Shown here piece by piece: positions 53,709-62,729 of a DNA stretch of 64,000 nucleotides (its first letter is position 1; each line of letters opens with the position of its first letter). Source of the stretch: DATARH01 sp035550515. Its GTDB lineage: Bacteria > Pseudomonadota > Alphaproteobacteria > ATCC43930 > CGMCC-115725. Where the stretch lies: the NCBI GenBank assembly GCA_035550515.1, contig DASZOZ010000062.1:1-64000 (forward strand). Reading direction: 5' to 3'. The position numbers and the translations under genes are program-made. A model generated the notes under the pieces. It was not told where the DNA came from. It did no database searches and saw only the letters and a list, made by a program, of their open reading frames with translations.

Positions 53709-54736
53709 ACTTGTCTCGGGTGGACTTGGCTCAGGCCGGACCGGGGCAGATTGCGGCGGAAGCCGAGCGGCTGGTCGGCTGGCCGGTTCTTGCGGTGATC
53801 CCGGTGCGCCGGGGCGGCAACAATCGGGTGTTTCAGCTTATCGGCCGCGAGACGCGGGCGGTGCTGAAGATTTATCCGGCGCAGGCCGAGGACCGGCGGG
53901 ACCGGCTGGGCCATGAGTTCGGCGGGCTGTCGTTTCTTGCCGCTCATGGGGTGGCCGAGGTGCCGCGCCCGATCGCCCGCGACACTTTGCAGCACTGTGC
54001 GGTCTACGAATGGATCGACGGGACGCCTCCCGATGCGGCGGCCGAGGCCGATATCGACGAACTGGCGGACTTCTTTCTGCAATTGCAGCGGCTGCGCTCC
54101 CGCCCCGGCGCCGCGGCGCTGCCCGAGGGGGCGACGCCGGCGTTGTGTCCGGCGGAAGTCGTCCGGCAGCTCGGGGAGCGTCTCGAACGGCTGCGCGCGG
54201 TGCTCGCGCCGGCGACCCCGGCGGCGGCGTTTGTCGAAGAGAGCCTCGCGCCGGCGGCGGCGGAGGCGGTCGGCCGCCTGCGGGACGGCTGCGGCGCGGC
54301 CGGGCTGCGGTTCGATGGTGTGTTGGCGGTGCCGTACCGCGTGCTGAGCCCATCCGATTTCGGCCTGCACAACGCGCTGCGCCGACCGAACGGCAGGCTC
54401 GCCTTTCTCGATTTCGAGTATTTCGGCTGGGACGAACCGGCGAAAGCGGTCGCGGACGTCATGCTGCATGCCGGCATGTCGTTGAGCCCGGCGCTGGGAC
54501 GCCGCTACCGCGATCGGGTGGCGGAGGGCCTGCGCCTTACCGACCCCCGCTTCCCCCAACGGCTGGCGCTGTATTTTCCGGTGTTTCGCGCGATCTGGTG
54601 CTTGATCCTGCTCAACGAGTTTCTGCCGGAGAGATGGGCGCGGCGGGTCCTCGCCGGCATCGCCGAGGATCGCCCGACCGCCGAGGCGAAACAGCTCGCC
54701 AAGGCGCGCAGGATGCTGGACCGCTCCCTCGATTGA
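53705..54736 (+). CDS. APH/ChoK-like phosphotransferase
   Basis: Kinase-fold protein of 343 residues in the aminoglycoside phosphotransferase/choline kinase superfamily. GGNNRVFQLIG (37-47) is the glycine-rich loop, Lys55 in AVLKIYP binds ATP, LSPSDFGLHNAL holds catalytic Asp218 and metal-ligand Asn223, and Asp236 and Glu238 are in FLDFEYFGWDEP. The HGD brace of drug-resistance enzymes is replaced by SPSD, so a metabolite or sugar is the likelier substrate. It overlaps the HAD gene by 4 bp, so kinase and phosphatase are made together. Confidence 0.8.
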   Translation: MNLSRVDLAQAGPGQIAAEAERLVGWPVLAVIPVRRGGNNRVFQLIGRETRAVLKIYPAQAEDRRDRLGHEFGGLSFLAAHGVAEVPRPIARDTLQHCAVYEWIDGTPPDAAAEADIDELADFFLQLQRLRSRPGAAALPEGATPALCPAEVVRQLGERLERLRAVLAPATPAAAFVEESLAPAAAEAVGRLRDGCGAAGLRFDGVLAVPYRVLSPSDFGLHNALRRPNGRLAFLDFEYFGWDEPAKAVADVMLHAGMSLSPALGRRYRDRVAEGLRLTDPRFPQRLALYFPVFRAIWCLILLNEFLPERWARRVLAGIAEDRPTAEAKQLAKARRMLDRSLD

Positions 54737-54879
54737 GGCGCCCGTGCGACGGTCGTCATCCTTGCGCAAGGCAGCGTGAAATGTCTTCCTACGACCGGAT
54801 TCTTCTCGGAAAAACGAGCTGGACTTTTCCCGCGCCGCCGGCCGCAGGCCGGCCGTCAATGGCGGAGAGATGATTGGTT

Positions 54880-57837
54880 GTGCCGACTGAAGAGGCGGTG
54901 CTTTCGCCGGAGGCGCCGCGGCGTCCGCCTCCCAAGGCTTTCTGCATTCTCCTGCCGGTCTGGGGCGAGAGCTACGTCACGCAATTTCTCGACAGCAACC
55001 TGCTGACGCTTTTGGCGCCCGGCAACATACCGGCCCTCGCGGCGATGCTGCCGACGCGCTTTGTCTTTCTGACCCGGGCGCGCGACGAACCGACGATCCG
55101 GGCGCATCGGGGATGTGCCCTGCTGCAGGCGGTCTGCCCGATCGAGTTCATGCCGATTGACGATCTCATCATGTCGGGCAACCACTCGACGACCATCACG
55201 CTGGGCTGGGAGCGCGCGGTGCGCCGGGCGGGCGAGACCATGCTCGACACCTGCTTTGTCTTCCTGGTGTCCGATTACGTGATGGCGGACGGCTCGCTGC
55301 GGACGATCGGCGAACGGATGCTTGCCGGCGCCGACGCGATCCAGGCCGGCAATTTTCAGCTCAGCGAGGAGACTGCCGATGCCTGGCTGCAGGAAAAACT
55401 GGCGACCGCCCGAACCTCGCTCTCGCTGGCGCCGCGGGAGATGGTGCGATGGGGGCTCGACTGCCTGCATCCGGCGACCGTCGCGAATACCGTCAACTAT
55501 CCGCTGTGCCACAATTCCCATACCAACCGGCTGTTCTGGCGGGTCGACCGCGACACGCTGATCGGCCGCTTCTACCTGCTGCACCAGATCTGCATCCGGC
55601 CTGAGCGCAGCGATTTCCTGGTCGGGTCGGCGTCCGATTATTCCTTTGTTCCGGAGATGTGCCCATCGGGCAACGTCGTCATTCTCAACGATTCCGACGC
55701 GTATTTTGTCGCCGAGGTCCAGCCGGTCAGCCACGAAACGCGCTTCATCTGCTACGGGCCCAATACGGTCGAGGATCTGGCGGAAAGCCTCTCGGAATGG
55801 ACGACGTTCCGGCATCGCCTCAATGCGCGGGAGACGATCGTCTTTCATGCCAGCGATTTGCCGGCGTCGCTGCCGGACGCGGTCGGCGAGGCCGATGGGT
55901 TTATCGCGCGGATCACCCCCCGGCTGGCGCCGCCCCAACCCTACCGCAACCATCCTTACTGGATCGGCGCGGTCGCGGCGCTCAACGACGCGATCGCGGA
56001 ACGCCGGAGGGTGACGGCCGAGGCCGGCCCGGTGCCGGCCGCCGCCTCGCCGCCGGTCGCGGCCGCGCGCGGCGGCGTGCTGGGATTGGCGCGTCGCTTG
56101 CGGGCCAGGCTGGTCGGCACGGTGCCTTACGTCTCGCGCGTGCACCCGCGCCGCCGCGACTATCGCGCGCTGTTGGCGGCGTGCGAGGCCATGATCCCGC
56201 CCGCCTCCCGCCTGCTGATCGAGGGCAGCGACAGCACGGGGCTGGGCGAGGCGCTGCGCCAGAAATATCCGGACGGGGTGCTGTTTTCGCTTCGCCTCGC
56301 GCCGACCGAGCAGCCCCGGCCGATTGTCGGCATCGGCGAACAAAAATTCGATGTCGCGTTTATCGGGCTGGTCAACGACGATCTGAGCCAGGTCGAGGTC
56401 AACCTGCGGCGTGTCGCCAACGCGATGCGGCCGGGCGGGCAGGTCGTTTTGGTGCTGGTCAGCACCGACGGCTCCGTCGACCCGGACAGCCCCGGACAAT
56501 CATATGCGATCCGCCTCGCATCCCTGGTCCCGCCGGGCATCGCGGTCAAGGAGTGCCGCATCGCGACGATGGGGCGGGCCCGCTGGTGGCTGAACGATGC
56601 GGCCGCGCGCGCCGTGACCAGTTTGCTCGCGCGGCGGCGCAAGATCGCGCCGCTGGTCTGGTTGCGGATCGCGTTGTGGAGCCTGCCCGCGCTGCTGGCC
56701 AATATTGCCGGCTCCTACCGCGAGCCCGACCCGCTCAAGTCGCGCCGCGTGGTGTCGAGCGTCCTGATGCGGTTTGTCGTCGAGTCGGCAGTCTCGGGCC
56801 GCCCGCCGTCACCCTTCGGCCGGCGCCGGCCCATCGCACTCAACCACATGGCACGCTACGCAAATGTCTTTGCCGGGATCACGCCGTGGAGCGGCCGGGT
56901 TCCGCCCGGATACCTGATCGATTTCTGCGGCGTGCTGACCGCTGCCGAGTTCACCAACGAGGCCGACGATCCGCGCTTTCGGCTGATGGTCGGCGCCGCC
57001 GGCAGCGGCGACGACCGTCCGGTCGGCACCAGGCTGCCGACGATCGAGGACGGCGAGGTCTGGTTCGAGGCGGTCAACTGGGTACTGGCGGCGAGCGAAG
57101 CCAAAACGCAATTCGTCATGATGACCCTGGGCGCCAATTACGGGGCGCAGGCGGTGTGCAGCTATCGGATCCTGCAACACTTCAACCCGATGCCGTGCAA
57201 GCTCGTCGCGGTCGAACCGGTACCGGAGAATTTCGCGCGCATACAACGCCATTTCCGCGACAACGGGCTCGATCCGGCGGAGCATTGGCTGGTGCCGCTG
57301 GCTCTCGCGGGAAACACGGCGCCGGTGCTTTTCCCGGTCGGGGCGACCGGCAGCGGCGCGCAGAACGCGATTGCCAGCAACAACGACGAGGCCCGCCAGG
57401 GCTATGTCGATGCCCTGACGGAAGCGGGCCATGAGGCCGCCGAGGCGGCGCTGCGCAATCTGCTGCTGCACAACACCACAGGGTTGGTTCGGCCGCTCGG
57501 CAAGGACATCGACCTCACCGCGGAGATCAAGCTGGTGAGCGCGATGACGCTGCGTGAACTGCTGGAACCGTTCGCGCTGGTCGACTATGTCGAATCCGAC
57601 ATTCAGCAATCGGAAATCGAGGTCTTTCCGCCATGCATTGAAATCCTGCGGCAAAAGGTGCGGCGCATTCACATCGGCACCCACGGCGCGGACGTGCATC
57701 ATGCCTTGCACAAGCTGTTCGCCGGCAATGGCTGGCATATCGTCTTCAGCTTCGCGCCCAATTCCCGCCACGAGACCGCATTGGGCAGCTTTACGACGAA
57801 TGACGGGGTTTTGACCGTGCTCAACCCCGACCTGTAG
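54880..57837 (+). CDS. Large multidomain glycan-locus protein: unknown N-domain, degenerate methyltransferase-like middle, FkbM C-domain
   Basis: A 985-residue protein. Residues 1-~330 form a domain I do not recognise (FCILLPVWGESYVTQFLD, RFVFLTRARDEPTI, FVFLVSDYVMADGSL), possibly with glycosyltransferase-like strands. Residues ~435-540 look like a class I methyltransferase fold whose SAM glycine motif is altered (EGSDSTGLGEAL; later AFIGLVNDDLS, MRPGGQVVLVLVS). A linker leads to an FkbM methyltransferase from ~740 to the end (MMTLGANYGAQAV, VAVEPVPENFARIQ, LVDYVESDIQQSEIEVF). The start is GTG 54880 or TTG 54874; GGAGAG lies upstream of both. It sits between the APH kinase and Wzm, so it should modify the exported polymer. 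Confidence 0.75.
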   Translation: MPTEEAVLSPEAPRRPPPKAFCILLPVWGESYVTQFLDSNLLTLLAPGNIPALAAMLPTRFVFLTRARDEPTIRAHRGCALLQAVCPIEFMPIDDLIMSGNHSTTITLGWERAVRRAGETMLDTCFVFLVSDYVMADGSLRTIGERMLAGADAIQAGNFQLSEETADAWLQEKLATARTSLSLAPREMVRWGLDCLHPATVANTVNYPLCHNSHTNRLFWRVDRDTLIGRFYLLHQICIRPERSDFLVGSASDYSFVPEMCPSGNVVILNDSDAYFVAEVQPVSHETRFICYGPNTVEDLAESLSEWTTFRHRLNARETIVFHASDLPASLPDAVGEADGFIARITPRLAPPQPYRNHPYWIGAVAALNDAIAERRRVTAEAGPVPAAASPPVAAARGGVLGLARRLRARLVGTVPYVSRVHPRRRDYRALLAACEAMIPPASRLLIEGSDSTGLGEALRQKYPDGVLFSLRLAPTEQPRPIVGIGEQKFDVAFIGLVNDDLSQVEVNLRRVANAMRPGGQVVLVLVSTDGSVDPDSPGQSYAIRLASLVPPGIAVKECRIATMGRARWWLNDAAARAVTSLLARRRKIAPLVWLRIALWSLPALLANIAGSYREPDPLKSRRVVSSVLMRFVVESAVSGRPPSPFGRRRPIALNHMARYANVFAGITPWSGRVPPGYLIDFCGVLTAAEFTNEADDPRFRLMVGAAGSGDDRPVGTRLPTIEDGEVWFEAVNWVLAASEAKTQFVMMTLGANYGAQAVCSYRILQHFNPMPCKLVAVEPVPENFARIQRHFRDNGLDPAEHWLVPLALAGNTAPVLFPVGATGSGAQNAIASNNDEARQGYVDALTEAGHEAAEAALRNLLLHNTTGLVRPLGKDIDLTAEIKLVSAMTLRELLEPFALVDYVESDIQQSEIEVFPPCIEILRQKVRRIHIGTHGADVHHALHKLFAGNGWHIVFSFAPNSRHETALGSFTTNDGVLTVLNPDL

Positions 57838-57941
57838 ATGGGTCGACAGTGGAGAAGGCCTATGCTACAGGCGCTCGCTCCGGCGCCGTGCGCCGCTCTC
57901 TCCGTCCTCGAGGCCAGCAAAAGTCAGCCGGACGAAGCGAT

Positions 57942-58814
57942 ATGTCCATCGATCAAACGTTTTCCGATGCAGCTGCCCAGGGAGCTGCCAGGGGGATCGG
58001 AACCGGAGCGGTGCTGCCGGTGCAGGCCTCGCGCCTGGCCGAGGCGGTCACCGACCTTGCGGCGGGGTTCACGCGGCGCTGGATCTGGAGCCGGCTTGCC
58101 TATCAGGACATCAAGCTGCGTTATCGCGGCTCGGTGCTCGGCCCGTTCTGGGTGACGCTGACGAACCTGATCATGATTTCGGCGATGGGCGCGATCTATG
58201 CCCAGTTGTTTCATGTCGATGCCGAGACCTATGTGCCCTACATCATGATGGGGATTCTCGTCTGGCAGTTCATCTCCGGCACCATCAACGAAGCCTGCGC
58301 GACATTCACCGACGCGAAAGACGTCATCCAGCAGGTGCCGATGCCGTTCTCGGTGCAGGCCTACCGCGTCGTCTATCGCAACCTGATCGTGTTCGCCCAC
58401 AATGTCGTCATCGTGCCGTTCGGGATCATTCTCTTTAAGGTGCCGGTCGATTGGCACCTCGTCGAGGTCATTCCGGGGCTCTTCCTGCTCAGCCTCAACG
58501 GTCTGTGGATCAGCCTGCTGCTCGGCGGGATCAGCACCCGGTTCCGCGACATCCCGCCGATCATCTCAAACGTGGTCCAGGTGCTGTTCTTCCTGACCCC
58601 GGTGTTCTGGCCGCTCGACGCGGTGCAGAATTTGCGCAAGGCGCTGGCGCTCAACCCGTTCTTCGCCTGGATCGACGTCGTGCGCGCGCCCCTGCTGGGG
58701 GTCGCCCCGGAGCCGACATCGTGGCCGATCCTGATCGGCTGTGTGCTGGTCGGCGGGTTTTGCAGCTTTTTGTTTTTCGTCCGCTTCCGCGAGCGGATCG
58801 CGTACTGGATTTGA
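57942..58814 (+). CDS. wzm: ABC transporter permease for polysaccharide export (Wzm/KpsM type)
   Basis: ABC2-type membrane protein, 290 residues from the ATG at 57942. After a cytoplasmic head come six hydrophobic helices (PFWVTLTNLIMISAMGAIYA, YVPYIMMGILVWQFISGTIN, ...), with VLFFLTPVFWPLDAVQNL and LNPFFAWIDVVRAPLLG characteristic of O-antigen/capsule exporters. It forms the channel through the inner membrane for an undecaprenyl-linked polymer or a related glycan. The ATP-binding subunit follows after 12 bp. Confidence 0.92.
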   Translation: MSIDQTFSDAAAQGAARGIGTGAVLPVQASRLAEAVTDLAAGFTRRWIWSRLAYQDIKLRYRGSVLGPFWVTLTNLIMISAMGAIYAQLFHVDAETYVPYIMMGILVWQFISGTINEACATFTDAKDVIQQVPMPFSVQAYRVVYRNLIVFAHNVVIVPFGIILFKVPVDWHLVEVIPGLFLLSLNGLWISLLLGGISTRFRDIPPIISNVVQVLFFLTPVFWPLDAVQNLRKALALNPFFAWIDVVRAPLLGVAPEPTSWPILIGCVLVGGFCSFLFFVRFRERIAYWI

Positions 58815-58826
58815 GTGCGCGGCGGG

Positions 58827-59585
58827 ATGGCTTCGATCAATCTGCGCGACGTGTCGGTCGAGTTTCCGATCTATCAGCTGGGCGCGCGCTCACTGAAGAA
58901 GATGCTCATCTCGGGCGGCACGCGCGGCAACCTGGCGCGCGATGCGCATGACCGGGTGATGGTGCGCGCGCTGCACGACATCAGCTTCGACATCGCCAAC
59001 GGCGAGCGTCTCGGGTTGATCGGCGCCAACGGTGCAGGCAAGACGACGCTGCTCAAGGTGCTCGCCGGCATCTACAAGCCGACGCAGGGGCGCATCCACA
59101 TCGCGGGCCATACGACGGCGCTGATCAATGCCTCGGTCGGCCTGAACCAGGACGCCACGGGGCGCGAAAACATCATCCTGCGCGGCCTTTATATGGACAT
59201 CCATCCGCGCCAGATGCGCGACCGCATCGAACAAGTGGCCGAGTTTACCGAGCTCGGCACTTATCTCGACATGCCGGTACGGACCTATTCCTCCGGCATG
59301 ATGGTGCGGCTGGCCTTTGCGGTGTCGACCTGCATCCGGCCGGAAATCCTGATCCTCGACGAATGGCTGGCGGCGGGCGACGCGCAGTTCCTGGCCAAGG
59401 CGCAGCGGCGCATGGAGGAGTTTGTCGAGCATTCGAGCATCCTCGTGCTCGCCTCGCATTCGTTCGAACTGATCGAGCAGTGGTGCCGCGTCGCGGTCTA
59501 TCTGAAGGACGGCGGCATCGAAGCGATGGGCGCGGTGGAGGACGTGGTCGCGCGCTACAAGGAGGACGTCGCCGGCGGCGATTGA
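58827..59585 (+). CDS. wzt: ABC transporter ATP-binding protein for polysaccharide export (Wzt/KpsT type)
   Basis: ATPase subunit of 252 residues: Walker A GANGAGKTT (67-75), signature YSSGMMVRLAFA, Walker B LILDEWLAAGD and a switch His in LASHSF. The opening INLRDVSVEFPIYQ is family-typical. It lacks the C-terminal carbohydrate-binding domain of long Wzt proteins (E. coli O9a), so chain-length/cap recognition must be done elsewhere, possibly by the large upstream protein. The start may be the GTG at 58815 instead of the ATG at 58827. Its last 31 bases overlap the convergent GT2 gene. Confidence 0.92.
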   Translation: MASINLRDVSVEFPIYQLGARSLKKMLISGGTRGNLARDAHDRVMVRALHDISFDIANGERLGLIGANGAGKTTLLKVLAGIYKPTQGRIHIAGHTTALINASVGLNQDATGRENIILRGLYMDIHPRQMRDRIEQVAEFTELGTYLDMPVRTYSSGMMVRLAFAVSTCIRPEILILDEWLAAGDAQFLAKAQRRMEEFVEHSSILVLASHSFELIEQWCRVAVYLKDGGIEAMGAVEDVVARYKEDVAGGD

Positions 59586-60514
59586 GGCAATCGCCGCGGC
59601 CGCACCGCCCGTCCTGCACGCCGGAGCAGGTTGCGATAGAATTCGGCGCCCCGCGCCGGATAGAGCGCCAGCGACCGCAGGGTATGGGCCAGCGCCGGCC
59701 CGTAAGCCTTGGCGCCGAAGGCCGCGGCGGCGGCTTCGAGGCGCAGCGTTGCCTCGAAGCAGCGGCGCGCGGCGGCGCCTTGGGCAGCGATCGTCGGCCC
59801 GTGCCTCTCACCGATACGCCGCAGTGCGGCCTCGACGGCGTGGCGAGAACCGCCCGGCCCGACCTCGACCCAGGCCAGCACCTCGCTCGACGAAAGCAGG
59901 CGGCGGCCGGCCTCGGCAAGCCGCAACAGCCAGTCCCAGTCCTCCAGCCGCCGCAATTCCTCGTCGTACGGGCCGATGGCGGCGAAGACCGCGCGGCGGC
60001 ACAGCAAGGTGGTGCCCGGCCCGCAGGTGCAGCCGAGCAGCTGGCGGTGGAAGAAGGTGCCGGCGGTCCAGTCGGGGGTGATGTTCCGCGCCGGGTAGCC
60101 CGGCTTGACGCATGCGTAGGCGCAAACCGTTCCGGCGACTTCCAGTGGTTGCCCCTGCATGGCCGCAACCTGCACGGCGAGCTTGCGCGGGTACCAGACG
60201 TCGTCCGAGTCGAGGAAGGCCACGTAGTCGCCCGCGGCCGCGGCAACACCGGTGTTGCGTGCGGCGGCGGCGCCGCGATTGCGCGGATGGACGACGCGGC
60301 GCAGCCGCGGATGCGGCGTCTGCGCCAGGGCTGCCGCGAGAGCGTCGGTCGAGGCGTCGTCGACGACGATGATCTCGATATTCCGGTAGGTCTGGGCCAG
60401 CACCGAGGCGATCGCCCGGCCGACCAGATGTGCGCGGTTGTAGACCGGGACGACGACACTGACCAACGGGCTGACCAACGGCTCGGCGGCCGCCGGAGGG
60501 CTCGCTGCGATCAC
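59555..60514 (-). CDS. Family 2 glycosyltransferase (third)
   Basis: GT2 enzyme of 319 residues from a GTG at 60514 with GAGG upstream. Motifs: VSVVVPVYNRAHLVGRAIAS, IEIIVVDDASTD, AARNTGVAAAAGDYVAFLDS followed by DDVWYPRKL as the metal site. The frame extends 62 codons upstream through a Pro/Trp-rich repeat region that is not coding. It converges on wzt with a 31-bp overlap of the two coding ends, and closes the glycan locus. Confidence 0.86.
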   Translation of the reverse strand: MIAASPPAAAEPLVSPLVSVVVPVYNRAHLVGRAIASVLAQTYRNIEIIVVDDASTDALAAALAQTPHPRLRRVVHPRNRGAAAARNTGVAAAAGDYVAFLDSDDVWYPRKLAVQVAAMQGQPLEVAGTVCAYACVKPGYPARNITPDWTAGTFFHRQLLGCTCGPGTTLLCRRAVFAAIGPYDEELRRLEDWDWLLRLAEAGRRLLSSSEVLAWVEVGPGGSRHAVEAALRRIGERHGPTIAAQGAAARRCFEATLRLEAAAAAFGAKAYGPALAHTLRSLALYPARGAEFYRNLLRRAGRAVRPRRLPQSPPATSSL

Positions 60515-60564
60515 GATAAACGCCTCATCGCGACCGGCAAGGTGATCCCCGCCGGAGCGGCGGT

Positions 60565-60742
60565 CAAGCCGGCAGGGGGCAGGCCAGTCAGGGGGCAGGC
60601 CAGTAGGGGTCAGGCCGGCCAAGAGCCAAGCCGGCCAGGGCCAAGGCGGCCAGGGGTCAAGTCGGCCAGGGGTCAAGTCGGCCAGGGTCAAGTCGGCCAA
60701 GGGTCAAGTCGGCCAAGGGTCAAGTCGGCCAGGGGTCAGCCG
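60565..60742. repeat. Degenerate 15-16 bp tandem repeat (about 11 copies)
   Basis: The plus strand repeats units of the type CAAGTCGGCCAGGGGT or CAAGTCGGCCAAGGGT. The six copies nearest the right end differ by one or two bases and by length 15 or 16; to the left the units drift to CAGGCCAGT-like forms. Because both lengths occur, it cannot encode a regular peptide repeat. It fills the gap between the third GT2 gene and the 3' end of treZ. Confidence 0.85.
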
Positions 60743-60746
60743 GCGT

Positions 60747-62651
60747 TCAGGCGGTGCGGCGGCGATGCGGCGTGGCCGGCGGTTCCGCCGGCCCGCCGGG
60801 CGTCAGCACGATCGCCGCCTGTCCCGGCAGCCGCCATTGGCCCGCAGGGAAGGGATCGGCGACACCCCCGCCGCCGTAATCGGGGTGCTCGCTCGACCAG
60901 CGCAGGCGCCAGGTTCTTCCTGCGAGGGGCGCAACGAGCGGCTCCGGAATGCTGGCCACCTGGCGGTCCCGGCCGAGATTGACGATCAGCAGCCAGTCGT
61001 CGCCGCTGGGCGGAAAATGCCGCAACAGCCAGCAATCCTCTTCCAGCACGGCGCCGTCGAGCGGTGCCGGCCCGGCGCCGAATAGTTCGCGGCGCAGCGC
61101 CAGCAGGTCCCGGTGCAGCGCCACGACCTCGGCATGCCGCTCGCGTTCGTTCCAGTCGAGGATGCAGCGCCGGAACGTGTCGGGATCGCCGGGGCCGGCA
61201 AGGCGCGCTTGCATTTCGGCGCCGGCGATGCTGGGAAACTGCACCAGGAACTCGCCGCGCCCCTTTTCGACCGCCGCGCCGAGACCGCCCTCGTGGTCGG
61301 CGAAATACAGGAACGGCGCCGAGGCGGCGAATTCCTGGCCCTGGAACAACAGCGGGATGCCCGGCGACAGCAGGAGATAGGCGGTGATGGCCCGCCAGTT
61401 GCCGGGGCTTGCCAGCTGGTGCCCCCGTAAGCCCTTGGCGGAATTACCGACCTGATCATGGTTCTGCAGGAAGACGACAAACTTGCCCGGTGCGAGGTCG
61501 AGCGCCGCCGTGCCGCGCGGCTGCGCCTGCCAGGTGTAATGCTGGCCCTGATAGAGAAATCCGTGTTTCGCGGCGGCGACGAGCTCGCTCGCCCGGCCGA
61601 AGAAGTCGCTGTAGTGGCCCTCGCGCCGGCCGGTCACGGCGACCATCGCCGCATGATGAAAATCGTCGTTCCACAACGCGTCCAAAGCATACCCGCCGTT
61701 TTCGCGGGGACGGACGATGCGGGCCGTCTGCGTCTCGTTCTCGGCGGCGACAAAGGTCGTCCGTTGCGGGGCCGCGTCTCTTACGGCCCGGCCGATCGCG
61801 GCCAGGATATGGTCGTCGGAGGCATCGAAAATCTGCTGTGTCGCATCGAGCCGCAGCCCGTCGAAATGGTACTCGCCGATCCAGTAACCGGCGTTGGCGA
61901 CAAAGAACTCGCGCACCGGCCCGCAATCGGCGCCGTCGAAATTGATCGCCTCGCCCCATTCGTTCGCGTGGCGGTCGGTGAGGTAAGCCGGGGCGAAGGT
62001 CGTCAGGTAATTGCCGTCGGGACCGAGGTGGTTGTAGACGACGTCGAGAAGGACGGCGAGACCGAGGGCATGGGCGCGATCGACAAAGCGCCGCAAATCG
62101 TCGGGGCGGCCGTAGAGCCGTGTCGGCGCGAGTAGATCGACGCCGTCATAGCCCCAGCCGAAACGGCCGGGGAAGTCGGCCACCGGCATCATCTCAATGC
62201 AGGTGACGCCGAGTTCGGCGAGCGCCGGCAGACGCGCCGCCGCCGCACTCCAGGTGCCCTCCGCGGTGAAGGTGCCGACATGCATTTCATAGATCACCAG
62301 CCTCTCGGCCGGAATGCCGCGCCAACCGGCGTCGCTCCAGGGGAAGACGGGATCGATGACTTCCGATGGCCCGTGCGGCCCCTCCGGCTGAAAACGCGAC
62401 GCCGGGTCGGGCAGCCGCCAATCCCCGCCGTTCAGCCGGAAACTGTAGCGCGTACCCGCGCCGGCTTCCGCGACAAGCGCGGAGAAATAACCGTCAGGTT
62501 CGGAGGTCATCCGGTGCGCGCCGCCGTCCTCGATGTCGAGCAGGAGTTCGCGGGCAGCCGGCGCCCAGACGCGGAAATGCACGCCGCTGCCGGGCTGAAG
62601 CTCGGCGCCGATCGGGAGGCGGCGGGTGAGGGGGGCGGGATCGCTGTTCAT
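60747..62651 (-). CDS. treZ: Malto-oligosyltrehalose trehalohydrolase (GH13)
   Basis: TreZ of 634 residues, family-size with a slightly extended C-terminus. An N-terminal CBM48-like domain (GVHFRVWAPAARELLLDIE) precedes the GH13 barrel: LLDVVYNHLGPDGNYL (region I), DGLRLDATQQI with nucleophile Asp269, VAAENETQ with acid/base Glu304 and LQNHDQVGN (region IV), plus YEMHVGTFTAEGTW. It cuts maltooligosyltrehalose, made by TreY, to release trehalose. The start ATG at 62651 lies 26 bp after the terminator stem of the PRC gene. Confidence 0.95.
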   Translation of the reverse strand: MNSDPAPLTRRLPIGAELQPGSGVHFRVWAPAARELLLDIEDGGAHRMTSEPDGYFSALVAEAGAGTRYSFRLNGGDWRLPDPASRFQPEGPHGPSEVIDPVFPWSDAGWRGIPAERLVIYEMHVGTFTAEGTWSAAAARLPALAELGVTCIEMMPVADFPGRFGWGYDGVDLLAPTRLYGRPDDLRRFVDRAHALGLAVLLDVVYNHLGPDGNYLTTFAPAYLTDRHANEWGEAINFDGADCGPVREFFVANAGYWIGEYHFDGLRLDATQQIFDASDDHILAAIGRAVRDAAPQRTTFVAAENETQTARIVRPRENGGYALDALWNDDFHHAAMVAVTGRREGHYSDFFGRASELVAAAKHGFLYQGQHYTWQAQPRGTAALDLAPGKFVVFLQNHDQVGNSAKGLRGHQLASPGNWRAITAYLLLSPGIPLLFQGQEFAASAPFLYFADHEGGLGAAVEKGRGEFLVQFPSIAGAEMQARLAGPGDPDTFRRCILDWNERERHAEVVALHRDLLALRRELFGAGPAPLDGAVLEEDCWLLRHFPPSGDDWLLIVNLGRDRQVASIPEPLVAPLAGRTWRLRWSSEHPDYGGGGVADPFPAGQWRLPGQAAIVLTPGGPAEPPATPHRRRTA

Positions 62652-62676
62652 GGCTCCGGCATCATGCGGACACGCA

Positions 62677-62712
62677 AAAACGGAGCGGCTCATGGCCGCC
62701 CCGCTCCATTTT
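62677..62712 (-). terminator. Terminator hairpin between the PRC-barrel gene and treZ
   Basis: On the minus strand GGAGCGG (62701-62707) pairs with CCGCTCC (62682-62688), with a 12-nt loop, and TTTTTG follows (62676-62680). An A-run lies on the other side, so the structure is nearly symmetric. It should end the treY-PRC transcript before treZ or act as an attenuator. Confidence 0.75.
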
Positions 62713-62729
62713 TCGCTTCGCTTCCCGGT

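Noticed and set aside
54781..54873. 30-codon ORF upstream of the large multidomain gene
   Set aside because: Only a weak ribosome site and no similarity; its stop abuts the next start, but length and composition fit chance or a leader region.
54856..56499. 547-codon frame antisense to the large glycan-locus protein
   Set aside because: A shadow frame rich in Arg, Asp and Gln; the plus-strand gene has clear domain motifs.
60565..60742. Repeat array considered as a CRISPR
   Set aside because: Units are 15-16 bp directly adjacent with no spacers and there are no cas genes nearby.
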